A DNA stretch of 64,000 nt from Cetobacterium ceti (GTDB lineage Bacteria > Fusobacteriota > Fusobacteriia > Fusobacteriales > Fusobacteriaceae): the NCBI RefSeq assembly GCF_900167275.1, contig NZ_FUWX01000005.1, positions 1-64,000 on the forward strand, in the 5' to 3' direction. The stretch's first letter is position 1. Each line of letters opens with the position of its first letter. Shown here piece after piece: positions 27,642 through 35,768 of this stretch. The notes below the pieces were generated by a model. The model saw only the letters and a program-made list of their open reading frames with translations. It was not told the DNA's origin and ran no database searches. The translations under genes were made by a program, and so were the position numbers.

Positions 27642-28667
27642 ATGAAACTACATTTAGATAGATGCTCAATCGGTGGCTGAGCCAATAAAATAGGGCCGGA
27701 GGCTCTTTCAAATATACTAAAAGATATTCCAAGTGTGGAAGACAAAAATCTTATAGTTGGATTCGAAAAATCTGATGATGCTGCAGTTTATAAATTAACT
27801 GAAGATATTGCAATGATTCAAACCTTAGACTTTTTTACTCCTATGGTTGATGACCCATATATTTTTGGACAAATTGCTGCGGCTAATTCAATCAGTGATG
27901 TATATGCCATGGGAGGTGTTCCAAAAACTGCTATGAACATTGTTTGTTTCCCTGAAAAGTTAGATATGGCTATTTTAGGAGAAATTTTAAAAGGTGGAGC
28001 TGAAAAAGTAGCAGAAGCTGGTGCAACTTTAAGTGGAGGTCATTCAATTCATGATCCAGAAATAAAATATGGATTATCTGTGACTGGAATTGCCCATCCA
28101 GAAAAAATATTAAAAAACTATGGTTCTCAAGATGGAGATATTTTAATTGTTACAAAACCATTAGGAACAGGAATTATTTCTACTGCATCAAAAATCGGAG
28201 AAGCTTCTCAAAAAGCTATTGATACTAGTATTGAACTTATGACTACACTTAATAAGTATTCTGGTGAAATTTTAACAAAATATCCCGTTACTGCTTGTAC
28301 AGATATAACTGGTTTTGGTTTTTTAGGACATGCCTTTGAAATGGCTGATGCTTCAGAAAAGACATTCATTCTTGAAAAAGAACTTATTCCTTATATTGAA
28401 GAGGCAAAGGAATATGCCCAAGAATTTTTCATAAGTGCAGGTGGACAGAAAAATAGAAAATATTTAGAAAAAAAAGTTGAATTTGATAATGTTCCATTCT
28501 GGTTACAAGAAATAATGTTAGACCCTCAAACTTCAGGAGGATTACTTTTTTCAATTCCTGAAAAATATGTCGGGGAAATAATGGGTGAATTAAACAAATT
28601 AAAAATAAAATCAAGTATCATAGGAAGAGTTGAAAATAAGCAAGATAAAGCTATCATTATACAATAA
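27642..28667 (+). CDS. selD: Selenophosphate synthetase containing selenocysteine
   Basis: Makes selenophosphate from selenide and ATP. The gene must be read through an in-frame TGA at 27678-27680 as selenocysteine (residue 13): the N-terminus is MKLHLDRCSIGG-Sec-ANKIGPEAL, matching the conserved GG-(Cys/Sec)-AAKIGP active site. Read this way it has 341 residues, the normal length; ignoring the TGA would leave a start at 27735 without the catalytic loop. AAGGAGG lies before the ATG at 27642. Other motifs: SDDAAVYKL, TLDFFTPMVDDPYIFG, ANSISDVYAMGG, ATLSGGHSIHD and DPQTSGGLLFS. First gene of the selenium operon; it supplies SelA and possibly the labile selenium of the hydroxylase operon at 34-41 kb. 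Confidence 0.96.
27678..27710 (+). promoter_or_regulatory. Bacterial SECIS-type hairpin in selD
   Basis: Immediately after the UGA, GAGCC (27679-27683) can pair with GGCTC (27701-27705), enclosing a 17-nt loop containing GGGCCGGA. Bacterial SECIS elements lie directly 3' of the UGA and bind SelB through the loop. The hairpin is weaker than the classic fdhF element, and no folding was done. Confidence 0.5.
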
Positions 28668-28678
28668 AGGAGAGACCT

Positions 28679-30046
28679 ATGAACCAAGAGCTTTTTAGAA
28701 AATTACCTAAGGTAGATAAACTATTAAAGCTACCTTTATTTACTAATCTAATTGAAAAAAAGGGATATAATTCTGTATATGAGGGAATAACTCTGTCTAT
28801 TGACAGCTTTAGAAACTCTATTATGAACAATTCTATAGAATCACTTTCTGAAAATGATGTTATTGAAAAAGCTATGAGTATTATTCAGAAAAAATCTAAA
28901 AATAACTTAAAAAAAGTTATTAATGGAACTGGAACTATTATTCATACTAATTTGGGAAGATCTGTCTTTTCTAAAAAAATGATTGAAAACTTATCCCATG
29001 TCCTTTCTGGATATAATAATTTAGAATATAATTTAGAAACTGGTGAAAGGGGAAGTAGATATTCCCATATTGAAAATTTAATTTGTGAAATAACTGGAGC
29101 TGAGGGAGCTGTTTTAGTAAATAATAATGCTGCCGCTGTTTTATTATGCTTAGATGAATTTAGTAAAAATAAAGAGGTAGTTGTTTCTAGAGGGGAACTT
29201 GTAGAAATAGGAGGTTCTTTTAGAATTCCTGATATTATGAGAGCTTCTGGTTCTAAGTTAGTTGAAGTTGGTACAACTAATAGAACTCATACCTATGATT
29301 ACGAAAATGTTATAAACGAAAATACCTCTATGCTTTTAAAGGTTCACACTTCTAACTATAAAATAATTGGTTTTACAGAAGAAATTAAAAGAGAAGAAAT
29401 TGTTGCCTTAGGACAAAAATATAATATTATCACAATGGAAGACTTAGGTAGTGGTGTTCTTGTGGATTTTTCTAAATATAAAATGAAAAAAGAACCTACT
29501 ATATTTGATTCTTTAAATTCAGGTATGGATATTGTTACATTTAGCGGAGATAAATTATTAGGTGGACCTCAATGTGGTATTATTATTGGAAAAAAAGAAC
29601 TTATTCAAAGACTTAAACGTAATCAACTTTTACGTGCTTTTAGAGTATGTAAAATGACTTTAAGTGCCCTTGAAGTTCTTCTAAGAGAATATAAAAATGA
29701 AAATTATGAAGATATTCCAACTCTATCTATGATAATAGAACCTATAGACAATGTTCTTTTAAGAGCTCAACAACTTCAAAATAAATTTTCTAAAACAAAT
29801 ATTGTAACTGAAATTCTTCAATCAAAAGCTATGATTGGTGGAGGGTCTATGCCTGAGGAAGTCATGGATAGCTTCGCTTTAAGTTTTCCAGAAATAAATC
29901 CTATAGAAATAGAAAAGTATTTAAGAACTTGTTCTAATCCCATAGTTGGAAGAGTGCAAAATAATAGATTTATGTTAGATTTAAAAACAATTTTCCCTGA
30001 AGATTTTGATACTGTAGTAGAAACAATGAAAAAGTTTAATCAGTAG
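28679..30046 (+). CDS. selA: L-seryl-tRNA(Sec) selenium transferase
   Basis: PLP enzyme converting seryl-tRNA(Sec) to selenocysteyl-tRNA(Sec). 455 residues, typical. An N-terminal tRNA-binding helical domain (about 1-75) begins with LRKLP-like LFRKLPKVDKLL, followed by INGTGTIIHTNLGRSV and the PLP lysine in TFSGDKLLGGPQCGIIIG. GGAGAG before the ATG, 11 nt after selD. Its presence confirms bacterial-type Sec insertion. Confidence 0.97.
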   Translation: MNQELFRKLPKVDKLLKLPLFTNLIEKKGYNSVYEGITLSIDSFRNSIMNNSIESLSENDVIEKAMSIIQKKSKNNLKKVINGTGTIIHTNLGRSVFSKKMIENLSHVLSGYNNLEYNLETGERGSRYSHIENLICEITGAEGAVLVNNNAAAVLLCLDEFSKNKEVVVSRGELVEIGGSFRIPDIMRASGSKLVEVGTTNRTHTYDYENVINENTSMLLKVHTSNYKIIGFTEEIKREEIVALGQKYNIITMEDLGSGVLVDFSKYKMKKEPTIFDSLNSGMDIVTFSGDKLLGGPQCGIIIGKKELIQRLKRNQLLRAFRVCKMTLSALEVLLREYKNENYEDIPTLSMIIEPIDNVLLRAQQLQNKFSKTNIVTEILQSKAMIGGGSMPEEVMDSFALSFPEINPIEIEKYLRTCSNPIVGRVQNNRFMLDLKTIFPEDFDTVVETMKKFNQ

Positions 30047-30058
30047 GAGTTGATATAA

Positions 30059-31951
30059 ATGAAAAATCTTGTTATAGGAACAGCAGGACATATTGACCAT
30101 GGAAAGACAACCCTTATAAAACATCTAACTGGGGTGGATACAGATACCCTTCCTGAAGAAGCAAAAAGAGGAATGACTATAAACTTAGGTTTTACCTATT
30201 TTCAACTTTCTTCTGGAGAAAAGATTGGTATTGTTGACGTTCCTGGCCATGAAAAATTTATTAAGAACATGGTAGCTGGAGCAACTGGTTTAGATTTTAT
30301 TTTATTTATCGTTGCTTGTGATGATGGAATTATGCCTCAAACTATTGAACATGGAAATATTATAGAACTTTTAAATATAAATCACGGTATAACTGTATTA
30401 ACGAAAAGAGATTTAGTTTCTAAGGAAAGAGTTGAAGAAGTTAAAAAAAGTATTAAGGAAACTTTTGTTCATGGAGCTATTAAAAGTTTTCCTATAGTTG
30501 AAGTTTCCCCTAAGGATGAAAAATCCTATGATCATTTAAGAGGGTTAATAGAAAAAGAGTTAAACCATTTAAATAAAAGAAAAAGAGAAAATAGCTTTTT
30601 TAAAATGGCTATAGATAGAGTCTTTTCTGTTAAGGGATTTGGAACTGTTGTCACTGGTACTTCTGCCCAAGGTGTTATCCATAAGGGAGACTCCCTTATG
30701 ATATATCCTCAAATGATAAATGTTAAAGTAAAGGGTATTGAAAACCATGGAAATAAAGTTGAATTTTTAGAAGCTGGTCATAGATGTGCTTTAAATTTAA
30801 CAGGAGTTGAAACTTCTGAAATTAAAAGAGGTAGCCTTCTAGCTCCTGAAAAAGCTCTTTTTGTAACAGATAAAATTGATTGCTTTTTCACCCTTTTAAA
30901 TAATAAAAAGAATATTAAAAATAATCATAGAATCAGACTTCATATTGGAACAACTGAAATTATTGGTAGAATAAAACTACTAGAAAGAGATACTTTAGAA
31001 CCTGGACAAAGTTCTCTTATACAACTGGAACTAGAAAAATCTATAGTTTGTAATATGGGAGATATTGGAGTAATAAGAAATTATTCTCCTATGGATACCA
31101 TTGGAGGAATTAAAATTATTTCTCCTCAAGGAAAAAATACTAAGAGATATAATGAAGAGTATATCGCCTCTCTAAAGTCATTACTTGGAAATGAAGAGGA
31201 AAAAATCCTTGAAACTTTAAAAAAATTCAATAATAACTTAGCTACTTTAGATGATATTTCAATTAATTTAGGAAAATATATTTCTCTTGAAACACTTTTA
31301 GAAAATCCTAAAATTATAAATTTTCAAGAGGGAGATAATTTTAAATTTATTCATATGGATAATTTTAATAATCTAAAAAATAAAGTTCATGAGTATTTAA
31401 TTAATTTTTATAAGGAAAATAATTTAAAAAAAGGAGTTTCTCGTTCAGAAATTAAAAATAAAATATTCCAATCCTATACTTTAAAAGATTTTAACCTAAT
31501 AATAAAATTACTAGAAAATGATTTTATTGATACCAGTGAAGATGTTATTGCTCTAAAGGGATACTCTGTTAAATTAACTAAGGAACAAAAATTAATTAAA
31601 GATGATATTTTAAAAATATATAAAAATATGGAATTTTCTCCAAACTCCATAAAAGAAATCCAACAAAATTTTATAAATAAAAATGATTTTTCTATTATGC
31701 ATAATTATTTAAAGGAAAAAGGTCTTTTAATTCCTTTAACAAAGGAAAACTTTGTTTTAAAAGGATTTTTCCAAGAAAGTCAAAGTAGATTAATCGATTA
31801 TGCCAAAATAAATGAAAAAATTACTCTAGGAGAATTTAAAAATATAATTGGAACTAGTAGAAAATTTGCTTTACTTTTCCTAGATAAATTTGATGAAATA
31901 GGTTTTACAAAAAGAATTGATGATTATAGAATTCTTAGAAAGGAGAATTAA
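30059..31951 (+). CDS. selB: Selenocysteine-specific elongation factor
   Basis: GTPase delivering Sec-tRNA to UGA codons with a SECIS. 630 residues, typical. N-terminal EF-Tu-like domains (about 1-340): G1 [13 protein letters not shown], switch [10 protein letters not shown]3 [16 protein letters not shown], and TKRD for G4. The remaining 290 residues are the winged-helix repeats that bind the SECIS hairpin. GGAG precedes the ATG, 12 nt after selA. Confidence 0.97.
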   Translation: MKNLVIGTAGHIDHGKTTLIKHLTGVDTDTLPEEAKRGMTINLGFTYFQLSSGEKIGIVDVPGHEKFIKNMVAGATGLDFILFIVACDDGIMPQTIEHGNIIELLNINHGITVLTKRDLVSKERVEEVKKSIKETFVHGAIKSFPIVEVSPKDEKSYDHLRGLIEKELNHLNKRKRENSFFKMAIDRVFSVKGFGTVVTGTSAQGVIHKGDSLMIYPQMINVKVKGIENHGNKVEFLEAGHRCALNLTGVETSEIKRGSLLAPEKALFVTDKIDCFFTLLNNKKNIKNNHRIRLHIGTTEIIGRIKLLERDTLEPGQSSLIQLELEKSIVCNMGDIGVIRNYSPMDTIGGIKIISPQGKNTKRYNEEYIASLKSLLGNEEEKILETLKKFNNNLATLDDISINLGKYISLETLLENPKIINFQEGDNFKFIHMDNFNNLKNKVHEYLINFYKENNLKKGVSRSEIKNKIFQSYTLKDFNLIIKLLENDFIDTSEDVIALKGYSVKLTKEQKLIKDDILKIYKNMEFSPNSIKEIQQNFINKNDFSIMHNYLKEKGLLIPLTKENFVLKGFFQESQSRLIDYAKINEKITLGEFKNIIGTSRKFALLFLDKFDEIGFTKRIDDYRILRKEN

Positions 31952-31952
31952 A

Positions 31953-32531
31953 ATGATTAAAGTTGATGCTTTAGGACAAACTTGTCCTATGCCACTTATT
32001 ATGACTAAAAAAGCTCTTCGTGAAATTACCGAGGGAATTGTAGAAGTTTCTGTAGATAACTTTATAGCTAAGGAAAATGTGGAAAAATTAGCTAAGGAAA
32101 TGGGATTTCATCATGAATCTATCCAAGAGGGAGATATTTATAAAATCACCATTCATAAGGTTATTAAAGAAATTGTAAAAAAAGAAAACAAAGAGGATAA
32201 TACAGTAGTTGTTATAGCTTCTGATTTAATGGGAGAAGGGGATAAAGATCTAGGTTCTACCCTTATGAAAGGATTTATTTACACTCTTTCAGAAATGGAA
32301 GATCTTCCTAAAACAATTATTTTTTACAATAAAGGAGTTACCTTTGTAAGTGAAAATGAAACTACTATAAAAGATTTAAAAAACTTAGAGGCAAGGGGTG
32401 TTAACATTATTTCATGTGGTGCATGTTTAAATTTCTATCATCTACAGGATAAGATTCAAGTGGGTAAAATCTCTAATATGTTAACAATTATTGAAACTCA
32501 AATGAAAGCAACTAAAATTATAAGACCATAA
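31953..32531 (+). CDS. yedF: YedF-like selenium-associated sulfurtransferase-like protein
   Basis: 192 residues with two domains: a TusA/SirA-like domain (about 1-72) with the MIKVDALGQTCPMP Cys-Pro motif, and a DsrE-like domain (about 85-192) holding ISCGACLNFYHL, whose Cys pair could carry selenium or sulfur. This architecture recurs beside selenium genes and is annotated as a selenium metabolism protein of the YedF group; its biochemical role is not established. The ATG at 31953 follows AAGGAG at the end of selB; an earlier in-frame ATG lies inside selB. Inference: delivers selenide or persulfide-bound selenium to SelD. Confidence 0.88.
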   Translation: MIKVDALGQTCPMPLIMTKKALREITEGIVEVSVDNFIAKENVEKLAKEMGFHHESIQEGDIYKITIHKVIKEIVKKENKEDNTVVVIASDLMGEGDKDLGSTLMKGFIYTLSEMEDLPKTIIFYNKGVTFVSENETTIKDLKNLEARGVNIISCGACLNFYHLQDKIQVGKISNMLTIIETQMKATKIIRP

Positions 32532-32797
32532 TGAATCAAGAAATATTTTTACTTTTAGCTGCTGAATCAACCCACCTTGTTATGAAAATAGAAAAAATAC
32601 TTTTAGATAATAATTTAGTTGTTAGAGTTATTCCTTTACCAACTGAATTAAAAGCTACATGTGGATTATCTGTAAAATGTAACATGGAAGATTTAGAAAT
32701 TATAAAAAAATTATTAAAAGAAAATGAAGTTCAAGTTGATTTTTATAAAGGTTCTAAAATAGGATTTAAAAAAGAATTTGAGCTATTGACTTTTTAA
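32531..32797 (+). CDS. DUF3343 family small protein (putative Se/S carrier)
   Basis: 88 residues. Its ATG overlaps the yedF stop (TAATG), so it is co-translated. The pattern matches the DUF3343 group: a hydrophobic N-terminal strand (IFLLLAAESTHLVMKIEKIL), PLPTELKATCGLSVKC with two Cys, and a basic C-terminus. These proteins are often found with YedF and SelD and are thought to carry selenium or sulfur; that role is inference from context. The promoter of tRNA-Sec lies across its stop codon. Confidence 0.8.
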   Translation: MNQEIFLLLAAESTHLVMKIEKILLDNNLVVRVIPLPTELKATCGLSVKCNMEDLEIIKKLLKENEVQVDFYKGSKIGFKKEFELLTF

Positions 32798-32813
32798 AAT
32801 TATATGGTATAAT
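32786..32813 (+). promoter_or_regulatory. Promoter of tRNA-Sec
   Basis: TTGACT, 16 bp, TATAAT. The -35 box lies in the last codons of the DUF3343 gene; transcription would start near 32820, a few bases before the tRNA. It allows the tRNA to be made without the rest of the operon. Confidence 0.65.
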
Positions 32814-32825
32814 CAAATTGAAAGT

Positions 32826-32919
32826 GGAAATGGGTGAGTAACTGGTGTTCTCAGCAGTCTTCAAAACTGACTTGGCGGCTCTGGCCGTCGGTAGGTTCGA
32901 TTCCTACACGTTTCCGCCA
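32826..32919 (+). tRNA. selC: tRNA-Sec (anticodon TCA)
   Basis: 94 nt including an encoded CCA. Acceptor GGAAATG / CGTTTCC with discriminator G; anticodon loop CTTCAAA with TCA at 32861-32863; a long variable arm rich in G and C (around TTGGCGGC...GCCGTC); T arm GTAGG TTCGATT CCTAC. The extended length, long variable arm and UCA anticodon are those of bacterial tRNA-Sec. The eighth acceptor pair expected for Sec tRNA would be G-A here, a mismatch. It follows selD-selA-selB. Confidence 0.96.
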
Positions 32920-32933
32920 TATGATGAATTTTT

Positions 32934-32957
32934 ACTCCCTTCGGGGAGTTTTTTTTT
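32934..32957 (+). terminator. Terminator after tRNA-Sec
   Basis: ACTCCC, a TTCG tetraloop, GGGAGT and nine Ts. Confidence 0.88.
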
Positions 32958-32984
32958 GTATTATTTTAACAAGTGTGTTATAAT
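32956..32984 (+). promoter_or_regulatory. Promoter of the PfkB-family kinase
   Basis: TTGTAT, 17 bp, TATAAT, immediately after the tRNA-Sec terminator. Confidence 0.6.
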
Positions 32985-33021
32985 GAACTTAAATTTTTAT
33001 AGTTTTTTGGAGGAGATTAAA

Positions 33022-33966
33022 TTGAACAAGCCCTATGTATTAGTTTTCGGCGCTTCTGTCGTAGATATGTTTGGATTTTGCGGTAAAAATTACAGAGCCT
33101 ATGACTCTATCCCTGGAAAGGTTAAAATTTCTTTTGGTGGAGTTGCTAGAAATATTGCTGAAAACATGGCTAGAGTTGGAGTAAATACTAAGTTCATTTC
33201 GATTTTAGGAGATGATGAAATTGGTAAATCAATGATGAGACATTCTAAGACTATTGGTTATGATATGGAAAATTCCCTAATAGTTAAAGATAGTTCAACA
33301 CCAACTTATATGGCTATATTAGATGAAAATGGAGAAATGGTATCTGCTGTTGCAGATATGAAAACAATAAGTTCTTTAACAACTGAATTTATTGATTCAA
33401 AAAAAGAAATAATTGAAAATGCATTATACACATTTGTTGATACAGATGAACCTGAAAAATTAGAACATCTTTTAAAAAATTTCTACACTAAAACAAAGTT
33501 TGTTTTAGACCCTGTTTCTACTGCTAAAGCTAAAGGAGTTAAGCATCTTTTAAAATATTTTCACACAATAAAACCAAATAGATATGAAGCTGAAGTTTTA
33601 TCTGGAATTAACATAAAAACTGAAGAGGATCTTCATAAAGTTGGAGAATATTTTCTATCTCTTGGTATAAAAAACATTTTCATCAGTTTAGATGGTGAAG
33701 GAGTTTATTATACAGATGGAATTACAAAGGGAAAATTAAAAGCTAATAATGTTGATGTGGTAAATGTTACTGGAGCTGGAGATTCATTTGTTGCAGGAAT
33801 TGGATATGGATATACTAACAACTTCTCTTTAAGTGAAAGTGTTAAGTATGCTGTAGCTATGTCACTTATTACAATTTCTCATAGAGAAACTATACACCCT
33901 GAAATGGGCCATGATTTAGTTCAAGAATTTATTGAAAAAACTGCATGGGAAGAAACAAAATATTAG
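33022..33966 (+). CDS. PfkB-family sugar/nucleoside kinase (pseudouridine kinase-like)
   Basis: 314 residues. Start chosen as TTG at 33022 with GGAGGAG about 7 nt upstream; the reading frame is open further upstream, but that would translate the tRNA. Ribokinase-fold signatures: the N-terminal substrate block GKVKISFGGVARNIAENMARVG, the anion hole and catalytic base in NVTGAGDSFVAGIGYGY (Asp), and LDPVSTAKAK with KPNRYEAEVLSG in between. The length and the GGVARNIAENMARVG form resemble pseudouridine kinases, but no pseudouridine glycosidase is nearby, so the substrate is open. Own promoter upstream; no clear terminator after it. Confidence 0.85.
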   Translation: MNKPYVLVFGASVVDMFGFCGKNYRAYDSIPGKVKISFGGVARNIAENMARVGVNTKFISILGDDEIGKSMMRHSKTIGYDMENSLIVKDSSTPTYMAILDENGEMVSAVADMKTISSLTTEFIDSKKEIIENALYTFVDTDEPEKLEHLLKNFYTKTKFVLDPVSTAKAKGVKHLLKYFHTIKPNRYEAEVLSGINIKTEEDLHKVGEYFLSLGIKNIFISLDGEGVYYTDGITKGKLKANNVDVVNVTGAGDSFVAGIGYGYTNNFSLSESVKYAVAMSLITISHRETIHPEMGHDLVQEFIEKTAWEETKY

Positions 33967-33976
33967 AATTTATCTA

Positions 33977-34005
33977 TTGATTTTTTATATTTTAGAGGGT
34001 AAACT
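33977..34005 (+). promoter_or_regulatory. Promoter of the 36-codon small ORF
   Basis: TTGATT, 17 bp, TAAACT; start expected near 34012, ahead of AAAAGGAGG. Confidence 0.45.
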
Positions 34006-34038
34006 TTATTATCTAGGAATATAAAAAGGAGGGATTTT

Positions 34039-34149
34039 ATGTGCTATTTTTCAAGATTGATTATGCTTCAAAATGAGGAAGAGGAGAATCCCAATAGTAA
34101 TGATTCTAAGGAAAATTTAGAACTTCTAAATAAATCTGAGGACGAATAA
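34039..34149 (+). CDS. Small acidic protein, 36 aa, unknown
   Basis: Begins ATG at 34039 with AAAAGGAGG at ideal distance and ends inside the 5' arm of an intrinsic terminator. The product MCYFSRLIMLQNEEEENPNS continues NDSKENLELLNKSEDE: a short hydrophobic N-terminus with one Cys, then a strongly acidic tail. Not a membrane span of full length. It has its own promoter-like sequence, ribosome site and terminator, so it forms a self-contained gene. No function can be inferred; it sits between the kinase and the purine hydroxylase operon. Confidence 0.55.
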   Translation: MCYFSRLIMLQNEEEENPNSNDSKENLELLNKSEDE

Positions 34150-34170
34150 AATTCGTCCTCTCTTTTTTTT
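34138..34170 (+). terminator. Terminator of the small ORF
   Basis: Perfect 10-bp stem GAGGACGAAT / ATTCGTCCTC, AAA loop, then TCTTTTTTTT. The small ORF's stop codon lies at the stem tip. Confidence 0.88.
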
Positions 34171-34171
34171 A

Positions 34172-34200
34172 TTGATTTTTAGAAAAAATTATGATAAGAT
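34172..34200 (+). promoter_or_regulatory. Promoter of the purine salvage/hydroxylase operon
   Basis: TTGATT, 17 bp, TAAGAT; start near 34207, about 20 nt before the riboswitch aptamer. Confidence 0.6.
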
Positions 34201-34227
34201 AACGTCACTTTAAAAATTATATCAATG

Positions 34228-34290
34228 CTCATATATGCCCGAGATATGGTCGGGTGTCTCTACGGCTAGCCTTAAATTAGCCACTATGAG
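34228..34290 (+). promoter_or_regulatory. Purine riboswitch, guanine class, xanthine permease/hydroxylase operon
   Basis: P1 CTCATA / TATGAG; P2 CCCGA / TCGGG with the canonical loop GATATGG; J2/3 GTCTCTAC; P3 GGCTA / TAGCC with loop GCCTTAAAT. The base before the 3' P1 strand is C (34284), the guanine/hypoxanthine-specific choice. U47, U51 and C74 equivalents are all present; only the flipped-out U48 position differs (C). The aptamer precedes a terminator and the permease gene, so excess guanine or hypoxanthine should switch the operon off, as for Bacillus xpt-pbuX. Confidence 0.95.
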
Positions 34291-34323
34291 TGAAGGTCTT
34301 TATTTTGTATTAGTTTTTGTACA

Positions 34324-34375
34324 GGATTATTTTCTTTCACTCCTAGAAATGGATTGGGAAAATAATCCTTTTTTA
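34324..34375 (+). terminator. Riboswitch-controlled terminator with competing antiterminators
   Basis: GGATTATTTTC (34324-34334) pairs perfectly with GAAAATAATCC (34358-34368) before six Ts. Two competing helices are visible. The 3' side of P1 and following bases (GAGTGAAGG, 34288-34296) pair with CTTTCACTC (34334-34342). Also CCTAGAAAT (34342-34350) pairs with ATTTCTAGG (34375-34383), around an inner GGATT/AATCC stem. The first consumes the P1 strand; the second consumes the terminator's 3' arm. Confidence 0.8.
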
Positions 34376-34425
34376 TTTCTAGGAAATAGTTTGAGATGGA
34401 ATGAGCTAAATTCTAGGAGGTTTCA

Positions 34426-35757
34426 ATGATTAAAAACAGATCCCCTTATGATTTAGACGGTGTTCCTCATTTAAAGGTCGCCATTCCTCTGGGGTTACAA
34501 CACATTTTAGCTATGTTTGTTAGTAACATCACACCTATTATTATAGTAGCAGGTGTACTTGGTATTTCACCTACGGAAAAAACCCTTCTTATTCAAGGGT
34601 CTATGCTTGTAGCTGGAATTAATACCCTTATTCAAGCTTATACAATTGGTCCTGTGGGAGCAAGACTTCCAATAGTTGTTGGAACGAGTTTTGCCTTTGT
34701 TCCCATTGCAATCTCCATCGGAACTAAATATGGTTTTGAAGGAGTTCTTGGAGCTGCTTTAATCGGCGGTCTTTTCGAAGCCTTTCTAGGTCTTATTATC
34801 AAAAAAATTAGAAAATATTTTCCACCTTTAGTTACTGGAGTGGTTGTACTTTCAATAGGTCTTTCCCTTTTACCTGTGGGAATTCAAAATTTTGCAGGAG
34901 GAATAGGTAGTAAAGACTTTGGATCTTTGGAAAATTTATTTATAGGTTTTGTGGTTTTAGTTACTGTGATTTTCTTTAAACAATTTACAAAGGGAACCAC
35001 AAGTACAGGAGCTATTTTTATTGGAACCATTGTTGGATTCCTTGTAGCTATGTTTATGGGAAAAGTTAATTTATCTACCATAGGAGAAGCTTCTATCTTT
35101 AGCTTACCTAAACCATTTATGTATGGATTTACTTTCCATCTAGATGCCATAATGGCAATGGTTCTTATGTTCATAGTTTCTGCTGTAGAAACTGTTGGAG
35201 ATATGTCTGGGGTTACCATGGGTGGTGCAGGAAGAGAAACCACAGATAGAGAACTTTCTGGTGGAATTTTAGCTGATGGATTAGGTAGTGCTTTAGCTAC
35301 ACTGTTCTCTGTTTTACCAACTACATCTTTTAGTCAAAATACTGGAATTATCGCTATGACTGGGATTATGAGTAGATTTGTTGTAGGAACTGGAGCAATG
35401 TTTTTAATTATAGGTGCCTTTATTCCTAAAATTGGAGCTATTTTCACTGTTGTTCCTCCATCTGTAATCGGAGGATCTTTAGTCATGGTATTTGCCATGA
35501 TATCTATAAGTGGAATTCAACTTATTACTAAGGAGCCTTTAAAGGGAAGAAATGCTGTTATTCTAGCTGTATCCTTAGGTCTTGGATATGGATTAGGTAA
35601 TGTTCCCGATGCACTTGTTGCATTTCCTGAAAGTATAAGATTAATTTTCGGTGGTTCAGGTATTGTTGTCTCTGGTTCAATTGCAGTTTTATTAAATATT
35701 ATTCTTCCTCAGGATGAAAAGGAAGAAGTTGTTTTAACTAAATCTCAAAAAGCTTAA
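34426..35757 (+). CDS. Xanthine/uracil permease (NCS2 family)
   Basis: 443 residues, about 14 hydrophobic segments. NCS2 signatures: GLQHILAMFVSNITPIIIV near the N-terminus, the substrate-site Glu in SAVETVGDMSGVTM (about residue 250), and PTTSFSQNTGIIAMTG (about 300). AGGAGG 5 nt before the ATG. Placement under a guanine riboswitch and before a purine hydroxylase and xpt argues for xanthine or uric acid rather than uracil. Confidence 0.92.
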   Translation: MIKNRSPYDLDGVPHLKVAIPLGLQHILAMFVSNITPIIIVAGVLGISPTEKTLLIQGSMLVAGINTLIQAYTIGPVGARLPIVVGTSFAFVPIAISIGTKYGFEGVLGAALIGGLFEAFLGLIIKKIRKYFPPLVTGVVVLSIGLSLLPVGIQNFAGGIGSKDFGSLENLFIGFVVLVTVIFFKQFTKGTTSTGAIFIGTIVGFLVAMFMGKVNLSTIGEASIFSLPKPFMYGFTFHLDAIMAMVLMFIVSAVETVGDMSGVTMGGAGRETTDRELSGGILADGLGSALATLFSVLPTTSFSQNTGIIAMTGIMSRFVVGTGAMFLIIGAFIPKIGAIFTVVPPSVIGGSLVMVFAMISISGIQLITKEPLKGRNAVILAVSLGLGYGLGNVPDALVAFPESIRLIFGGSGIVVSGSIAVLLNIILPQDEKEEVVLTKSQKA

Positions 35758-35768
35758 GGGGGTTTCAC

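Noticed and set aside
27735-27737. GTG at 27735 as the start of selD
   Set aside because: It lacks a ribosome site and would remove the catalytic loop; reading the upstream TGA as selenocysteine restores a normal SelD.
32845-33021. In-frame 5' extension of the PfkB-family kinase reading frame
   Set aside because: It would translate tRNA-Sec and its terminator; a TTG with a strong ribosome site at 33022 is the sensible start.
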